Made by a program: the position numbers and the translations under genes. The notes under the pieces are model-generated. The model saw nothing but the letters and a program-made list of their open reading frames with translations. It had not been told where the DNA came from and made no database searches. From Streptomyces sp. NBC_00654 (GTDB lineage: Bacteria; Actinomycetota; Actinomycetes; Streptomycetales; Streptomycetaceae), in contig NZ_JAPEOB010000003.1 of NCBI RefSeq assembly GCF_026341775.1, positions 310,001 through 374,000 of the forward strand: 64,000 bases of DNA, written 5' to 3'. Below, in pieces: positions 18,441-26,824 of the stretch; positions within the stretch are counted from its first letter, which is position 1; the number at the start of each line of letters is the position of its first letter.

Positions 18441-18629
18441 ATGCACTGCGACATCCACCACCGGACACACGTCTACCGCGCCACCGAACTGCACCGCGAG
18501 GCCATGACCCTCCGGCCGCCGCACACCAGCCTGCGCAGCCGGGTCGGCTGGACGATGGTCGAGCTGGGCCTCCGCCTCGCCCAGAACCGGCCCACCCGGG
18601 CCGCCGTGCGCGCGCCCCGTCCGGCGTAA
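18441..18629 (+). CDS. Small basic protein of unknown function
   Basis: A 62-aa His/Arg-rich reading frame (MHCDIHHRTHVYRATELH at the N-terminus) preceded by GAAGGGG about 12 bases before the ATG. It ends 21 bp before the MFS gene start, as expected for a co-transcribed small gene. I do not recognise a domain. The sequence is not low-complexity and seems protein-like (a helix around GWTMVELGLRLAQN), so a real gene is plausible but unproven. Confidence 0.5.
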   Translation: MHCDIHHRTHVYRATELHREAMTLRPPHTSLRSRVGWTMVELGLRLAQNRPTRAAVRAPRPA

Positions 18630-18650
18630 CCGATGAACGGGGGGCATCAC

Positions 18651-20147
18651 ATGCAGGACCCACAGCACCCGCGGTACACGCGGAAGGCGCGTCACCGCAC
18701 ACCGCTCATCAGCGTGCTCGCGGCCAACTCCATTTCCACAGCCGGGACGTCACTCACCCTCATCGGTGTTCCGTGGTTCGTCCTGGAGACCACCGGCAGC
18801 GCGGGACGGGCGGGCCTCGTCGCGTTCTGCGCCACGCTGCCGATCGTCGTCTCGGCACTCATCGGCGGACCGGTCATCGACCGGCTCGGCCGCCGCCGGG
18901 TCGCCGTCGCCTCCGACACCGTATGCGGCCTCGCCATCGCCACGATTCCGCTTCTGCACTACGCGGGAGCGCTCGAATTCTGGATGCTGTGCGCGCTGAT
19001 GGCGCTCAACGGGCTGGTCCACACCCCGGGCAACACCGCGCGCTACGTCCTCGTGCCCGACCTCGCCGAGCACGCGGGCACCACGCTCACCCGCGCCGCC
19101 AGCCTCTTCGACGCCGTCTCGCGCGGCGCCCGGATGGTCGGCGCCGCACTGGCCGGGCTGCTGATCGCGCTGGTCGGGGCCGAGACCGTACTGCTGCTGG
19201 ACGCCGCCACGTTCGGGCTGTCCGCGCTGCTGGTCGCGACGGGGGTACGCGGGGTCCGGGCGGCCGAGCCCCGCAAGGCCGCGGCGCCCGTCTCGCTGCG
19301 CACCTACCGTGCCGAACTGCGCGAGGGATACGGCTACTTGCTCGGCAACCGGCTGCTGCTCTCGGTCGTGATCATGGTGATGTTCATGAACGGCACCGAC
19401 CAGGGCTGGAACGCCGTCCTGCTGCCGGTGCACGCCGAGGGCGAGCTGGGCGGGGCCACCGACCTCGGTCTGCTCACCGCGCTGTTCGGCGCCGGCGGCC
19501 TGACGGGGGCGCTGCTCTACGGGGCGGTGGGTCACCGGTTCTCGCGATGGACGGTGTTCGCGGTGTGCGTGCTCCTGTGCGGGGCGCCGAGATTCCTGGT
19601 CGCCGCGGTGACCGGGACTACCCTGCCGCTCGCCGTGACCATGCTGCTCGGCGGCATCGCGGGCGGCGTGCTGAACCCGATCCTGACCACGGTGACGTAC
19701 GAACGGGTCCCCGAGGAACTGCGCAGCCGGGTCTCCGGGGCACTCACCGCGGGCTGCGAGCTCGCCATGCCGGTGGGCGGCCTCGCGGCGGGCCTGCTGG
19801 TGGAGGGGTTCGGGGTGACGGGGGCCCTGCTCGCGATGGGCGGGGTGTATCTCCTGGCGACGCTGAGCCCGCTGGTGTTCCCGGTCTGGCGGACGATGGA
19901 CCGGCCGGGTGTTCAGGCCGGGCCGGGTGCGGTGGACCGGCCGGGTGCGGTGGCCGGGCCGGGTGCCGCTTCCGCCGAGGGGGCGGCGACCGCTTCCGCG
20001 GAGGGACCGGACCTCGCTTCCGCGGAGGGTCCGGGGGGCTCCCCCGCACCCGTACCCGCTCCGGTGGCGGGGGAGGTCAGCAGCTCGGGACCTTCCCGCC
20101 CTGCTCCAGGGAGCGCAGCGAGTCCACGGCGCCCTTCAGCGTCGTGA
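18651..20147 (+). CDS. MFS transporter (drug-efflux type)
   Basis: A 498-aa 12-helix major facilitator protein similar to enterobactin- and drug-exporter types. Helix 1-2 loop motif GGPVIDRLGRRR matches the MFS A-motif. ATG 18651 is preferred because GGGGGG lies 6 bases upstream; ATG 18633 is an alternative. The last 85 residues are an Ala/Gly/Pro/Ser-rich cytoplasmic tail with repeated GPGAV and SAEG units. Its final 71 bp run antisense through the 3' end of the Lon-like protease gene. Substrate unknown; the ArsR gene upstream may control it. Confidence 0.87.
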   Translation: MQDPQHPRYTRKARHRTPLISVLAANSISTAGTSLTLIGVPWFVLETTGSAGRAGLVAFCATLPIVVSALIGGPVIDRLGRRRVAVASDTVCGLAIATIPLLHYAGALEFWMLCALMALNGLVHTPGNTARYVLVPDLAEHAGTTLTRAASLFDAVSRGARMVGAALAGLLIALVGAETVLLLDAATFGLSALLVATGVRGVRAAEPRKAAAPVSLRTYRAELREGYGYLLGNRLLLSVVIMVMFMNGTDQGWNAVLLPVHAEGELGGATDLGLLTALFGAGGLTGALLYGAVGHRFSRWTVFAVCVLLCGAPRFLVAAVTGTTLPLAVTMLLGGIAGGVLNPILTTVTYERVPEELRSRVSGALTAGCELAMPVGGLAAGLLVEGFGVTGALLAMGGVYLLATLSPLVFPVWRTMDRPGVQAGPGAVDRPGAVAGPGAASAEGAATASAEGPDLASAEGPGGSPAPVPAPVAGEVSSSGPSRPAPGSAASPRRPSAS

Positions 20148-20865
20148 CGGGGATCAGCCGCAGCCCATCGGGCCGTTCCGCCTCCGCCTGCTTGCACTCG
20201 TCCTCGGGGACCAGGAAGACCGTCGCCCCGTCGCGGTGAGCGGCCTGGGTCTTCAGCGATACACCGCCGACGGCGCCGACCTTGCCGTCGGCGCTGATCG
20301 TGCCCGTACCCGCGATGGAACGGCCGCCGGTCAGATCCCCGCCGGAGCCGTCGCCGTCCAGCTTGTCGATGATGCCGAGGGCGAGGAAGAGCCCGGCACT
20401 GGGGCCGCCCACATCACCGAGGTCCACGCTGATCCGCATCGAACCGAGGTCCCGGTCGAGATAGTTCAGGGCCGCGTCGACGGCGACGTCCTGCGACTCC
20501 TTCATGTCGTCGAGGTTGTGCTTCTCGATCTCCTTCTCGGAACCGCCGGTCGGATAGACGGAGTCCCTGGGCATCACGGCCCGGTCCGTCCGGAACCAGC
20601 CGTCGATCACCTGCCCGATCCCGACGTCGGCGTTCGGCGAGGTCGCGAAGATCGTCGTCATCCGCAGCTGCCCCTCCGTGGTGCGGGTGGGTGCGCCGGT
20701 GATCGTGATCACGGGCTTCCCGTCGTTCTTCCCGAGGACGTTCGCGGTCGTGCCGGGCTGCGCCAGGGTGAACGGCAGGGGCGCGAAGGCGGCCGTGCCG
20801 AACAGGGCGAGGACGGGCAGTGCGCAGAGGGCGAGGGCACGGGGGCGCGAGAGACGAGAGAGCAC
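20077..20865 (-). CDS. Membrane-anchored Lon-like (S16) serine protease, PDZ-less
   Basis: A 262-aa protein with an N-terminal membrane helix (about 9-28) and an extracytoplasmic Lon-type peptidase domain. The catalytic Ser lies in GDVGGPSAGLF (S156), and the probable catalytic Lys is K205 in GAVGGVSLKTQAA. It resembles YlbL-type proteases, but those carry a PDZ domain between the N-terminal part and the Lon domain; here the two join directly and no PDZ is seen. The role may be cell-envelope protein processing. It is convergent with the MFS gene, overlapping it by 71 bp. Confidence 0.85.
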   Translation of the reverse strand: MLSRLSRPRALALCALPVLALFGTAAFAPLPFTLAQPGTTANVLGKNDGKPVITITGAPTRTTEGQLRMTTIFATSPNADVGIGQVIDGWFRTDRAVMPRDSVYPTGGSEKEIEKHNLDDMKESQDVAVDAALNYLDRDLGSMRISVDLGDVGGPSAGLFLALGIIDKLDGDGSGGDLTGGRSIAGTGTISADGKVGAVGGVSLKTQAAHRDGATVFLVPEDECKQAEAERPDGLRLIPVTTLKGAVDSLRSLEQGGKVPSC

Positions 20866-20908
20866 CCGCCCAATCTATCCGCCGGCGCCCGCGGCGCGTC
20901 CGCCCCCG

Positions 20909-21553
20909 TCAGCGCAGCGCGTCCGCCACTTCCCGGGCCGCGTCGAGCACCCGGGGGCCCACCCGTTCCGGTACGGCGTCGGCGAGCATCACCACACCGA
21001 CGCTGCCCTCCACGCCCGACACCCCGACCAGGGCTGCGGCCGCCCCGCTGGCACCGGCTTCGAGCTCGCCGTGGGTGAGGGTGTAGCCGGGGTCGCCGAC
21101 CAGGTTCTTCTGCCGGGCGGAGAGTATGGCCCGGCCCGCGGCGCCCCTGTCCAGGGGGTGACGGAAGCCGGCCCGGTAGGCCACGTGGTAGTCGGTCCAG
21201 GTCGGTTCGACGACCGCGACCGCGAGTGCGTCGGTGCCGTCGACGAGCGTGAGGTGGGCGGTGGCCCCGATGTCCTCGGCCAGGGAGCGCAGCGCGGGCA
21301 GCGCCGCCTCGCGGACCAGCGGGTGCACCTGTCGGCCGAGGCGCAGCACACCCAGGCCCACCCGGGCACGGCCGCCCAAGTCACGGCGTACCAGGGCGTG
21401 TTGTTCCAGGGTGGCGAGCAGACGGTAGACGACGGTGCGGTTGACACCGAGTTTGTTGGACAACTCGGTGACCGTCAGACCGTGATCGGTGTCGGCGAGC
21501 AGCTTGAGGACGCGCAGTCCTCGGTCGAGCGTCTGGGAAGTCTCCGCGGTCAC
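20909..21553 (-). CDS. IclR family transcriptional regulator
   Basis: A 214-aa regulator with an N-terminal winged helix (SQTLDRGLRVLKLLADTDHG, then VTELSNKLGVNRTVVYRLLATLEQH) and an IclR effector domain ending in GVVMLADAVPERVGPRVLDAAREVADAL. GTG 21553 is chosen for a GAGGAG site 8 bases upstream and the usual N-terminus; the frame is open to 21709. It lies 43 bp downstream of the Lon-like gene on the same strand and could share a transcript with it. The inducer is unknown. Confidence 0.9.
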   Translation of the reverse strand: MTAETSQTLDRGLRVLKLLADTDHGLTVTELSNKLGVNRTVVYRLLATLEQHALVRRDLGGRARVGLGVLRLGRQVHPLVREAALPALRSLAEDIGATAHLTLVDGTDALAVAVVEPTWTDYHVAYRAGFRHPLDRGAAGRAILSARQKNLVGDPGYTLTHGELEAGASGAAAALVGVSGVEGSVGVVMLADAVPERVGPRVLDAAREVADALR

Positions 21554-21888
21554 GACGCCCTCTCCTCTTCGGGTGAGCGACGACGGCAGTCTCCCGGCGG
21601 TTGCGACACCGGTCCCAGCGGCGTCGCACGGAGAAAGCCGCCGGTCTGGCAAGGCACCGGCTGCGCTACGCGGCGACACTGCCACGGCGCGTTCACATTG
21701 CGGGGACATTAGCGAGCCAGTCCGCTCAGCGGAAGACCTCGTCCAGAATCCGGTCTCCTGCCGGAACCCGGCGGAGCCGGTGGAGCATAAGCGCCGGTCA
21801 GCGGGGCATCGTCCGGAAACCGAACGTCTACGCGCGTCCAGGTCGGGCGACGCCCTCGCGACACTCCGTATTCACTCGTGAACCGACG
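21554..21888. other. Intergenic region upstream of the IclR gene
   Basis: 335 bp without a convincing gene. It holds the IclR promoter and the 3' flank of the large secreted protein gene, including a near-palindrome TTCACTCGTGAA at about 21871-21882. Confidence 0.45.
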
Positions 21889-23964
21889 TTAACTCACCGT
21901 GAACTCAAGTTGGCTGATTCTCCCGTTCACCAGGACCTCACAGACCCTGATCGACTTCGTCGCCGGGTCCCGGACGGTGAAGTTGAGGGCGAACGTTCCG
22001 TCGAGTCCGACGATCCGGGTGACATGGCTGTCCGAGGTCTGTTTCCCGTCCGCGGCGCGCCCCGTCGCCACGACCGTCGCCACGGGGGCGAAGCCGCGTC
22101 CGGTCACCTGGACCACGGTGCCCACCGGCCCCTCGGGCGGGGAGAGCTGGAAGGAGGGACCGGCCGGAACCGTACCGTCCCGGACGGTGAACGCGGCCGT
22201 CTCCGTCCGCGGGTTGACCAGGACCTCCCGTACCCGGATGGCGACGGTGTCGGCGGCGTTGACGGTGAACGTCTGCGAGAACGCCCCGTCCAGCCCGACG
22301 ACCTTGGTCCGCACCGGGTCGGAGGTCTGCGATCCGTCGGCCCGCAGTCCCACGATCGAGACGGTGGCCACCTTGGCGAAGCCCTGCCCGAGAACGGTGA
22401 CCGCGGTACCCCGCGGACCCGACGGAGGGGTGAGGACGACGAAGGTCGGGGCGACGGACAGCGGGACGACGGCCTGCGCGGACCCGGCGGTGACCTGGAG
22501 CGTGTACACGGCCTTCGGGGTGGTGCCCGCCACGGTGACCGTGCCGGTCAGCGCGCCCTCGGCGGTGATGCGGAGGGTGGAGCCGCTGATCCGGCCCGGG
22601 TCGCAGCCGGTTCCGTCGGCGGCGCACAGCGCGGCGGCCGGGGTGGCCCCGGACGGCCAGTCGCCCCCGCCGAGCGCGAGGGTTCCGCCGGGTTTCACCT
22701 TCCCGGCCCCGGCGGTGAGCGTGGCGGAGGTGTCGGTCACGGTGAAGGGACGGCTCAGGACCGTGGCGGGGTCGTTGCCCTCGTCGACCTGGATGGCGGC
22801 GACGGCATCGGAGAGAACGGTGAAGTCGGCGGAGAAGGTGCCGTCGGGACCACTCTTGACATAGACGGCGGTGTCGTCGAGCGCGGTACCCGCCGCGTCG
22901 AGACCGATGACATTGATCCACCGGTCCTGGAGGTAGTCGGTGCCGGTCACCCGGACGACCGTGCCGACCGGTCCGGCGGCGCGGGACAGCGTGATCGCCC
23001 GCGGGCCGCCCGGGACGAACGCCCGGACGGTGAGGGGTGCGGTCGCCTCCTTCGTACCGTCGTTGACCTTGACCAGGTACGCCCCGTCCGGCACCGCGCC
23101 CGCGGCGGCGAGCACGGCGCTGCCGGTCAGCTGTCCCGAGCCGCTGACGGCGAGGGAGTCCGAGGCGAACGCCCCGGTGTCGCAGCCGCCTCCGTCGGGT
23201 GCGCACAGGGACGGTACGGGGGCGCCGCCGGCGGTCCAGCGGCTGCCCGCGAGAGCGACGGAGGTGCTGGGCCGGACCGGGCCCGCGGGCGCGACCAGGG
23301 TGGGGGGCTGTCCGGCACTGCCCTCGGCGGTGACCGTGCCGATGGAGCCGCTTCCGCTGACCACGTCGCACGGGGTCTGGTAGGTGCCGCCCAGCACCTT
23401 CGTACGGGTCAGATTGCGCACCGGGGTGAAGGAGATCGGCCCGCTCGCGGTGGCGGGGATGAGGAAGTCCCCTTCGTACGGCGGTATTTCGATGGGCCGC
23501 CCGGACGGGATGTCGAGTGTCACCTCGGGTCCGGTGACGGTGACCGTGCCGGTGGCACCGCCCGACATCGCGAGGTCGAGGCTGGGTGTGGTGGGCACGT
23601 CGTTCAGGCTGAGGCCGCTGGTGGCGGGCGAGGGGCCGAGGGTGACCTTGGCGTGCACCTTCCCGCCCGGGTCGACGACGTCGGGGGTCAGCTCGACCGT
23701 CATCTCCTGCGGTCCGGTGGCCTCGCCCTGTCCGGCGGGCAGCGTGCAGTGGACGGTCGGGGTGACCGTACCGGCATGGGCGGCCGGGGCCACGGCGACG
23801 GCACCGCCGGTCCAGACGAGAACGGCCCCGGCGGCGAGTGCGACGGCACGGCGCCATGACCGTCTTCGGCCGGAGTACGGGGAGGGGGAAAGGGATGGGG
23901 CTGGGGCTGGGGCTGGGGCTGGGGGCGGGATCGGGGAGGGGGCCGGGGACTGGGACGGGTGCAT
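21889..23964 (-). CDS. Large secreted repeat protein (IPT/TIG-like), paralogue 1
   Basis: A 691-aa exported protein. Residues 1-27 are Pro/Ala/Ser-rich, then a basic stretch (SGRRRSWRRA) and a hydrophobic signal segment ending in AHAGTVTPTVHC. The mature part has an N-terminal module starting TPTVHC and ending PCDVV, followed by at least four IPT/TIG-like beta-sandwich repeats, each opening with a pattern like PPxGPxGTxVxVxGxGF. ATG 23964 is chosen for AAGGAG 6 bases upstream. It is probably a surface or extracellular structural/adhesive protein. It is paralogous to the gene at 24161-25918, with stretches almost identical at DNA level. Confidence 0.82.
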   Translation of the reverse strand: MHPSQSPAPSPIPPPAPAPAPAPSLSPSPYSGRRRSWRRAVALAAGAVLVWTGGAVAVAPAAHAGTVTPTVHCTLPAGQGEATGPQEMTVELTPDVVDPGGKVHAKVTLGPSPATSGLSLNDVPTTPSLDLAMSGGATGTVTVTGPEVTLDIPSGRPIEIPPYEGDFLIPATASGPISFTPVRNLTRTKVLGGTYQTPCDVVSGSGSIGTVTAEGSAGQPPTLVAPAGPVRPSTSVALAGSRWTAGGAPVPSLCAPDGGGCDTGAFASDSLAVSGSGQLTGSAVLAAAGAVPDGAYLVKVNDGTKEATAPLTVRAFVPGGPRAITLSRAAGPVGTVVRVTGTDYLQDRWINVIGLDAAGTALDDTAVYVKSGPDGTFSADFTVLSDAVAAIQVDEGNDPATVLSRPFTVTDTSATLTAGAGKVKPGGTLALGGGDWPSGATPAAALCAADGTGCDPGRISGSTLRITAEGALTGTVTVAGTTPKAVYTLQVTAGSAQAVVPLSVAPTFVVLTPPSGPRGTAVTVLGQGFAKVATVSIVGLRADGSQTSDPVRTKVVGLDGAFSQTFTVNAADTVAIRVREVLVNPRTETAAFTVRDGTVPAGPSFQLSPPEGPVGTVVQVTGRGFAPVATVVATGRAADGKQTSDSHVTRIVGLDGTFALNFTVRDPATKSIRVCEVLVNGRISQLEFTVS

Positions 23965-24009
23965 GGTCGCTCCTTCGGGCAGACAGGTTGGAGGGCGTGC
24001 CGAGGGGGC

Positions 24010-24060
24010 GGGTCCGGTCCCTCGGAGGTGCGGGTCCGGTCCCTCGGAGGTGCGGGTCCG
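24010..24060. repeat. 22-bp tandem repeat upstream of paralogue 1
   Basis: GGTCCCTCGGAGGTGCGGGTCC-type units repeat about two and a half times in the leader of the secreted protein gene (start 23964), between it and the hairpin at 24084-24157. Confidence 0.75.
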
Positions 24061-24083
24061 GACGGGGCGGGTTCGCAAACGTT

Positions 24084-24157
24084 CAGGCACCGGGCGAGGA
24101 AGAGCCCGCCCTGTCCATGCCGCTGCGGATCATCGGGCGGGCTCTTCGCGGTGCCTG
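24084..24157 (-). terminator. Long hairpin between the two secreted-protein genes
   Basis: CAGGCACC (24084-24091) pairs with GGTGCCTG (24150-24157), and GAAGAGCCCGCCC (24099-24111) with GGGCGGGCTCTTC (24135-24147), around a 23-base loop. It begins 3 bases after the stop codon of paralogue 2, so it is a terminator or attenuator before paralogue 1. Confidence 0.75.
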
Positions 24158-24160
24158 CTC

Positions 24161-25918
24161 TCAGAGCAGGGTGAGGGTGAGCGTGGCGCTGTAGTCCCCG
24201 GGCGGTGCGGAGCCGGGGACCGTCAGGGTGAGATCGGCGTCGGCGTCGAAGCGTCCGCCGGTGAACGGACGCGAACCATCCGGGTTCATCCGGCACAGAC
24301 TCGCCGCGGTGCTGCCGAGCCGCACGGGCGACCCCGCCACCGGCGTACCCTGACTGCCGTTCTGCGCACGGCACTTGGGGACCCAGCTGACCGCGTCGGC
24401 CGGGATGGTGGCCGGGCCCGCGCCGCTGACGCCCGCGGCGGTGAAGTCGGTGAGCGTGGCGGTGAGGGACCAGCCGCTGTTGACGCCGCGCGCGTCCTCC
24501 ACCTCCACCCGGTTGAGCCGGGAGCGCTGCACACCACTGCCGGTGCCCAGGACCGTCGTACCGAAGTCGACGGTGTCGCCGTCCTGGACCATGCTCAGGG
24601 TGCCGGCCCGGACGGAGGCGGTGAGCTTCTGTTCGGCCGTACCGCCGTCCCCGCCGCCGCCCGTGGTGACGGTGAAGGGTGCCGTCCGTACGGTGGCGGG
24701 GTCATTGCCCTCGTCCGCCTGGACGGCGGCGACGGCGTCGGACGTCACGGTGAACTCCGCGGCGAAGGTGCCGTCCGTGCCGCTCTTCACATAGACGGCC
24801 GTGTCGTCGAGCGCGGTACCCGCCGCGTCGAGACCGATGACATTGATCCACCGGTCCGGGTTGTAGTTCTTGCCGCTGACGGTGATGACGCTGCCCACCG
24901 GACCGCTGCCGCTCGACAGCGTGATCTCCCGGTCGCCCGCCGCGACGGCCTTCACGGTCAGCGGGGCGGTGGCCTCCTTCGTCCCGTCGTTGACCTTCAC
25001 CTCGTACGCTCCGTCCGGCACCGCCCCGGCCTCGGCGAGGGTCGCCGTACCGGTCAGGGTCCCGTAGGAGTCGATACGCAGGGAGTGGGCCCGGAACTTC
25101 AGCGGATCGCAGCCACCGCCGCCCACCGCACACAGTGAGGGAACGGGCGCTCCGTCCGGCGTCCACCCCGAACCGCCCAGAGCGACAGGGGTGTTGGGGC
25201 GCACGGAGTCGGTTGGCGCGGTCAGGGTGGCGGGCTCACCGCCGTCCCCCTCGGCCGTCACCGTCCCGATGGACCCGGCGGCGCCGACCACGTCGCAGGG
25301 GGTCTCGAAGACCGAACCGAAGACCTTGGTCTGGGTCAGGGTGCGCAGGGGGGCGAACGAGATCTCGCCGGAGGCGTCCGCGGGGACCAGGAAGTCCCCC
25401 TCGTACGGCGGTATCTCGATGGGCTGCCCGGCCGGTACGTCCATGGTGAACTCATCGCCCCGCACGGTGACGGTGCCGGTGGCCCCGTCGGTCATCGCGA
25501 GGTCGAGACTCGGGATGGTGGGCACGTCCTCCAGGGCGATGCCGCTGGTGGCGGGCGACGGGCCGAGGGTGACCCTGGCGTGCACGGTGCCCCCGGGGGC
25601 GACGACATCAGGGGTCAGCTCGACCGTCATCTCCTGCGGTCCGGTGGCCTCGCCCTGCCCGGCGGGCAGCACACAGTGCACGGTGGGCGTGACGGTGCCG
25701 GCCGCGCCGGAACCTGCCCCGGTGGCAGCGGCAGTCGTGGCGGTGGCAGTCGTGGCAGCCGTGGTGGCACCGATGCAGCCCAGCGACAGTACGAGGCAGC
25801 CCGCGAGCAGTCCCGTACGGCGTGATCCGCCGGACCGGCGGCCGGCACCGCCGGATCTTCGTCGGCGGATCGTCCGCCCCACTTGTGTCACCCGTGAAAC
25901 CCGTGTCACGCGACGCAT
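24161..25918 (-). CDS. Large secreted protein, paralogue 2, with WxL-like C-terminus
   Basis: A 585-aa exported protein. A very Arg-rich N-terminus (residues 1-34) precedes a hydrophobic signal segment (LLAGCLVLSLGCIGATTAA) and an Ala/Thr-rich stretch. The mature module again starts TPTVHC and ends TPCDVV, and is followed by two TIG-like repeats. The last 150 residues differ from paralogue 1 and contain GWSLTATLTDF and a final beta-rich segment, reminiscent of WxL cell-wall-binding domains; that likeness is inference. ATG 25918 is used; a GTG at 25924 sits better behind GGAGG. It is co-oriented with paralogue 1 and divergent from the small relative at 26170. Confidence 0.8.
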   Translation of the reverse strand: MRRVTRVSRVTQVGRTIRRRRSGGAGRRSGGSRRTGLLAGCLVLSLGCIGATTAATTATATTAAATGAGSGAAGTVTPTVHCVLPAGQGEATGPQEMTVELTPDVVAPGGTVHARVTLGPSPATSGIALEDVPTIPSLDLAMTDGATGTVTVRGDEFTMDVPAGQPIEIPPYEGDFLVPADASGEISFAPLRTLTQTKVFGSVFETPCDVVGAAGSIGTVTAEGDGGEPATLTAPTDSVRPNTPVALGGSGWTPDGAPVPSLCAVGGGGCDPLKFRAHSLRIDSYGTLTGTATLAEAGAVPDGAYEVKVNDGTKEATAPLTVKAVAAGDREITLSSGSGPVGSVITVSGKNYNPDRWINVIGLDAAGTALDDTAVYVKSGTDGTFAAEFTVTSDAVAAVQADEGNDPATVRTAPFTVTTGGGGDGGTAEQKLTASVRAGTLSMVQDGDTVDFGTTVLGTGSGVQRSRLNRVEVEDARGVNSGWSLTATLTDFTAAGVSGAGPATIPADAVSWVPKCRAQNGSQGTPVAGSPVRLGSTAASLCRMNPDGSRPFTGGRFDADADLTLTVPGSAPPGDYSATLTLTLL

Positions 25919-26169
25919 CGGCACCACATCCCTCCACACCCCATTGATTGCGCACATTGAGGAGGGCGGGTGCAGAGAAGTCAAGAGAGAATTATTTGAT
26001 CCTTTCGGGAAACACCCGGAAGGCATTTCTTCGCCGTAATTACCTGCTCCCGGCGGCTATTGACTTCTCCGATGGGCGCCGTTTCACTGCACCGACATGC
26101 CGGGCCCGGCACCCAGATCGGCAATCGCAGCGGATCTGTGGAATTCAACCGGAAGGAGTTCCTCCCGTC
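25919..26169. promoter_or_regulatory. AT-richer divergent promoter region of the secreted-protein cluster
   Basis: 251 bp between divergent starts, clearly less GC-rich than its surroundings (for example AAGAGAGAATTATTTGATCC around 25984-26003). TTGACT at 26060-26065 is a possible -35 for the plus-strand gene. CTTTCGGGAAACACCCGGAAGG near 26003-26024 is an imperfect dyad. Confidence 0.45.
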
Positions 26170-26736
26170 ATGTCGAATACACCCGGAACAAAGGCCCGGC
26201 CGAGCCGGCCGCGCCGAAGACGCCTGCCCCTGCTGACGGTCACCGCGGCGTGTTCCGTCGCGGCGACGCTCGCCCTGTCGACCACGTCGGCCGCCGTCAC
26301 TCCGCTCACCGCGACCGCGACGTACAACTGCGGCAGCTGGGGCAGCGGACTGGCCACGCTGACCGCCGCCGACGGCGCTGGTGGCAAGACCATCAAGATC
26401 ACCTCCACGGCCATCACCATGCCGCCCGGCACGAGTGCCGACCCGAACAGCATCACCACGACGCTCAAGCTGTCGAAGACCTCGGGCGGCGTCACGAGCG
26501 AGGTGCGGTTCTCCGGGAAGACGAACCCGGGCATGAGCGGCGGCAGTCCGATCAGCCTGGGCCCGCTGAAACTCACCACCGGCACACTGGCCGCGGGCGA
26601 CACGACGAACTCCGTGGTGCTGCCCTCTCCTCCGGGCGCCACCAACTGGTCGCTGCAGATCGTCGCCTCGTCCCCGACCTCGGCGACCGTCCCGTGCGTG
26701 GCGACGGCGAACCAGTCGGCGGCGTTCGTCTGGTAG
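26170..26736 (+). CDS. Small secreted protein related to the N-terminal module of the large paralogues
   Basis: A 188-aa exported protein with a twin-basic N-terminus (RPRRRRLP), a hydrophobic core and a predicted cleavage near TSAAVT. The mature part has two Cys residues, one early (ATYNCGSW) and one near the end (TVPCVA), in the same positions as in the N-terminal module of the two neighbouring large proteins. It looks like a stand-alone version of that module; this is inference from layout. Start ATG 26170 follows GGAAGGAG by 11 bases. It is divergent from paralogue 2 and convergent with the helicase gene. Confidence 0.75.
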   Translation: MSNTPGTKARPSRPRRRRLPLLTVTAACSVAATLALSTTSAAVTPLTATATYNCGSWGSGLATLTAADGAGGKTIKITSTAITMPPGTSADPNSITTTLKLSKTSGGVTSEVRFSGKTNPGMSGGSPISLGPLKLTTGTLAAGDTTNSVVLPSPPGATNWSLQIVASSPTSATVPCVATANQSAAFVW

Positions 26737-26762
26737 GACCCCCGGCAGCTCCCCGAAACGCG

Positions 26763-26803
26763 ACCGGTCCGGGTCAGGAAGCGCGCTCCCGTCCCGGACC
26801 GGT
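26763..26803. terminator. Bidirectional terminator hairpin
   Basis: A perfect 11-bp stem (ACCGGTCCGGG pairing with CCCGGACCGGT) with a 19-base loop between the convergent small secreted protein and helicase genes. Confidence 0.8.
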
Positions 26804-26824
26804 GGTTACTCGCACCGCTTCGCG

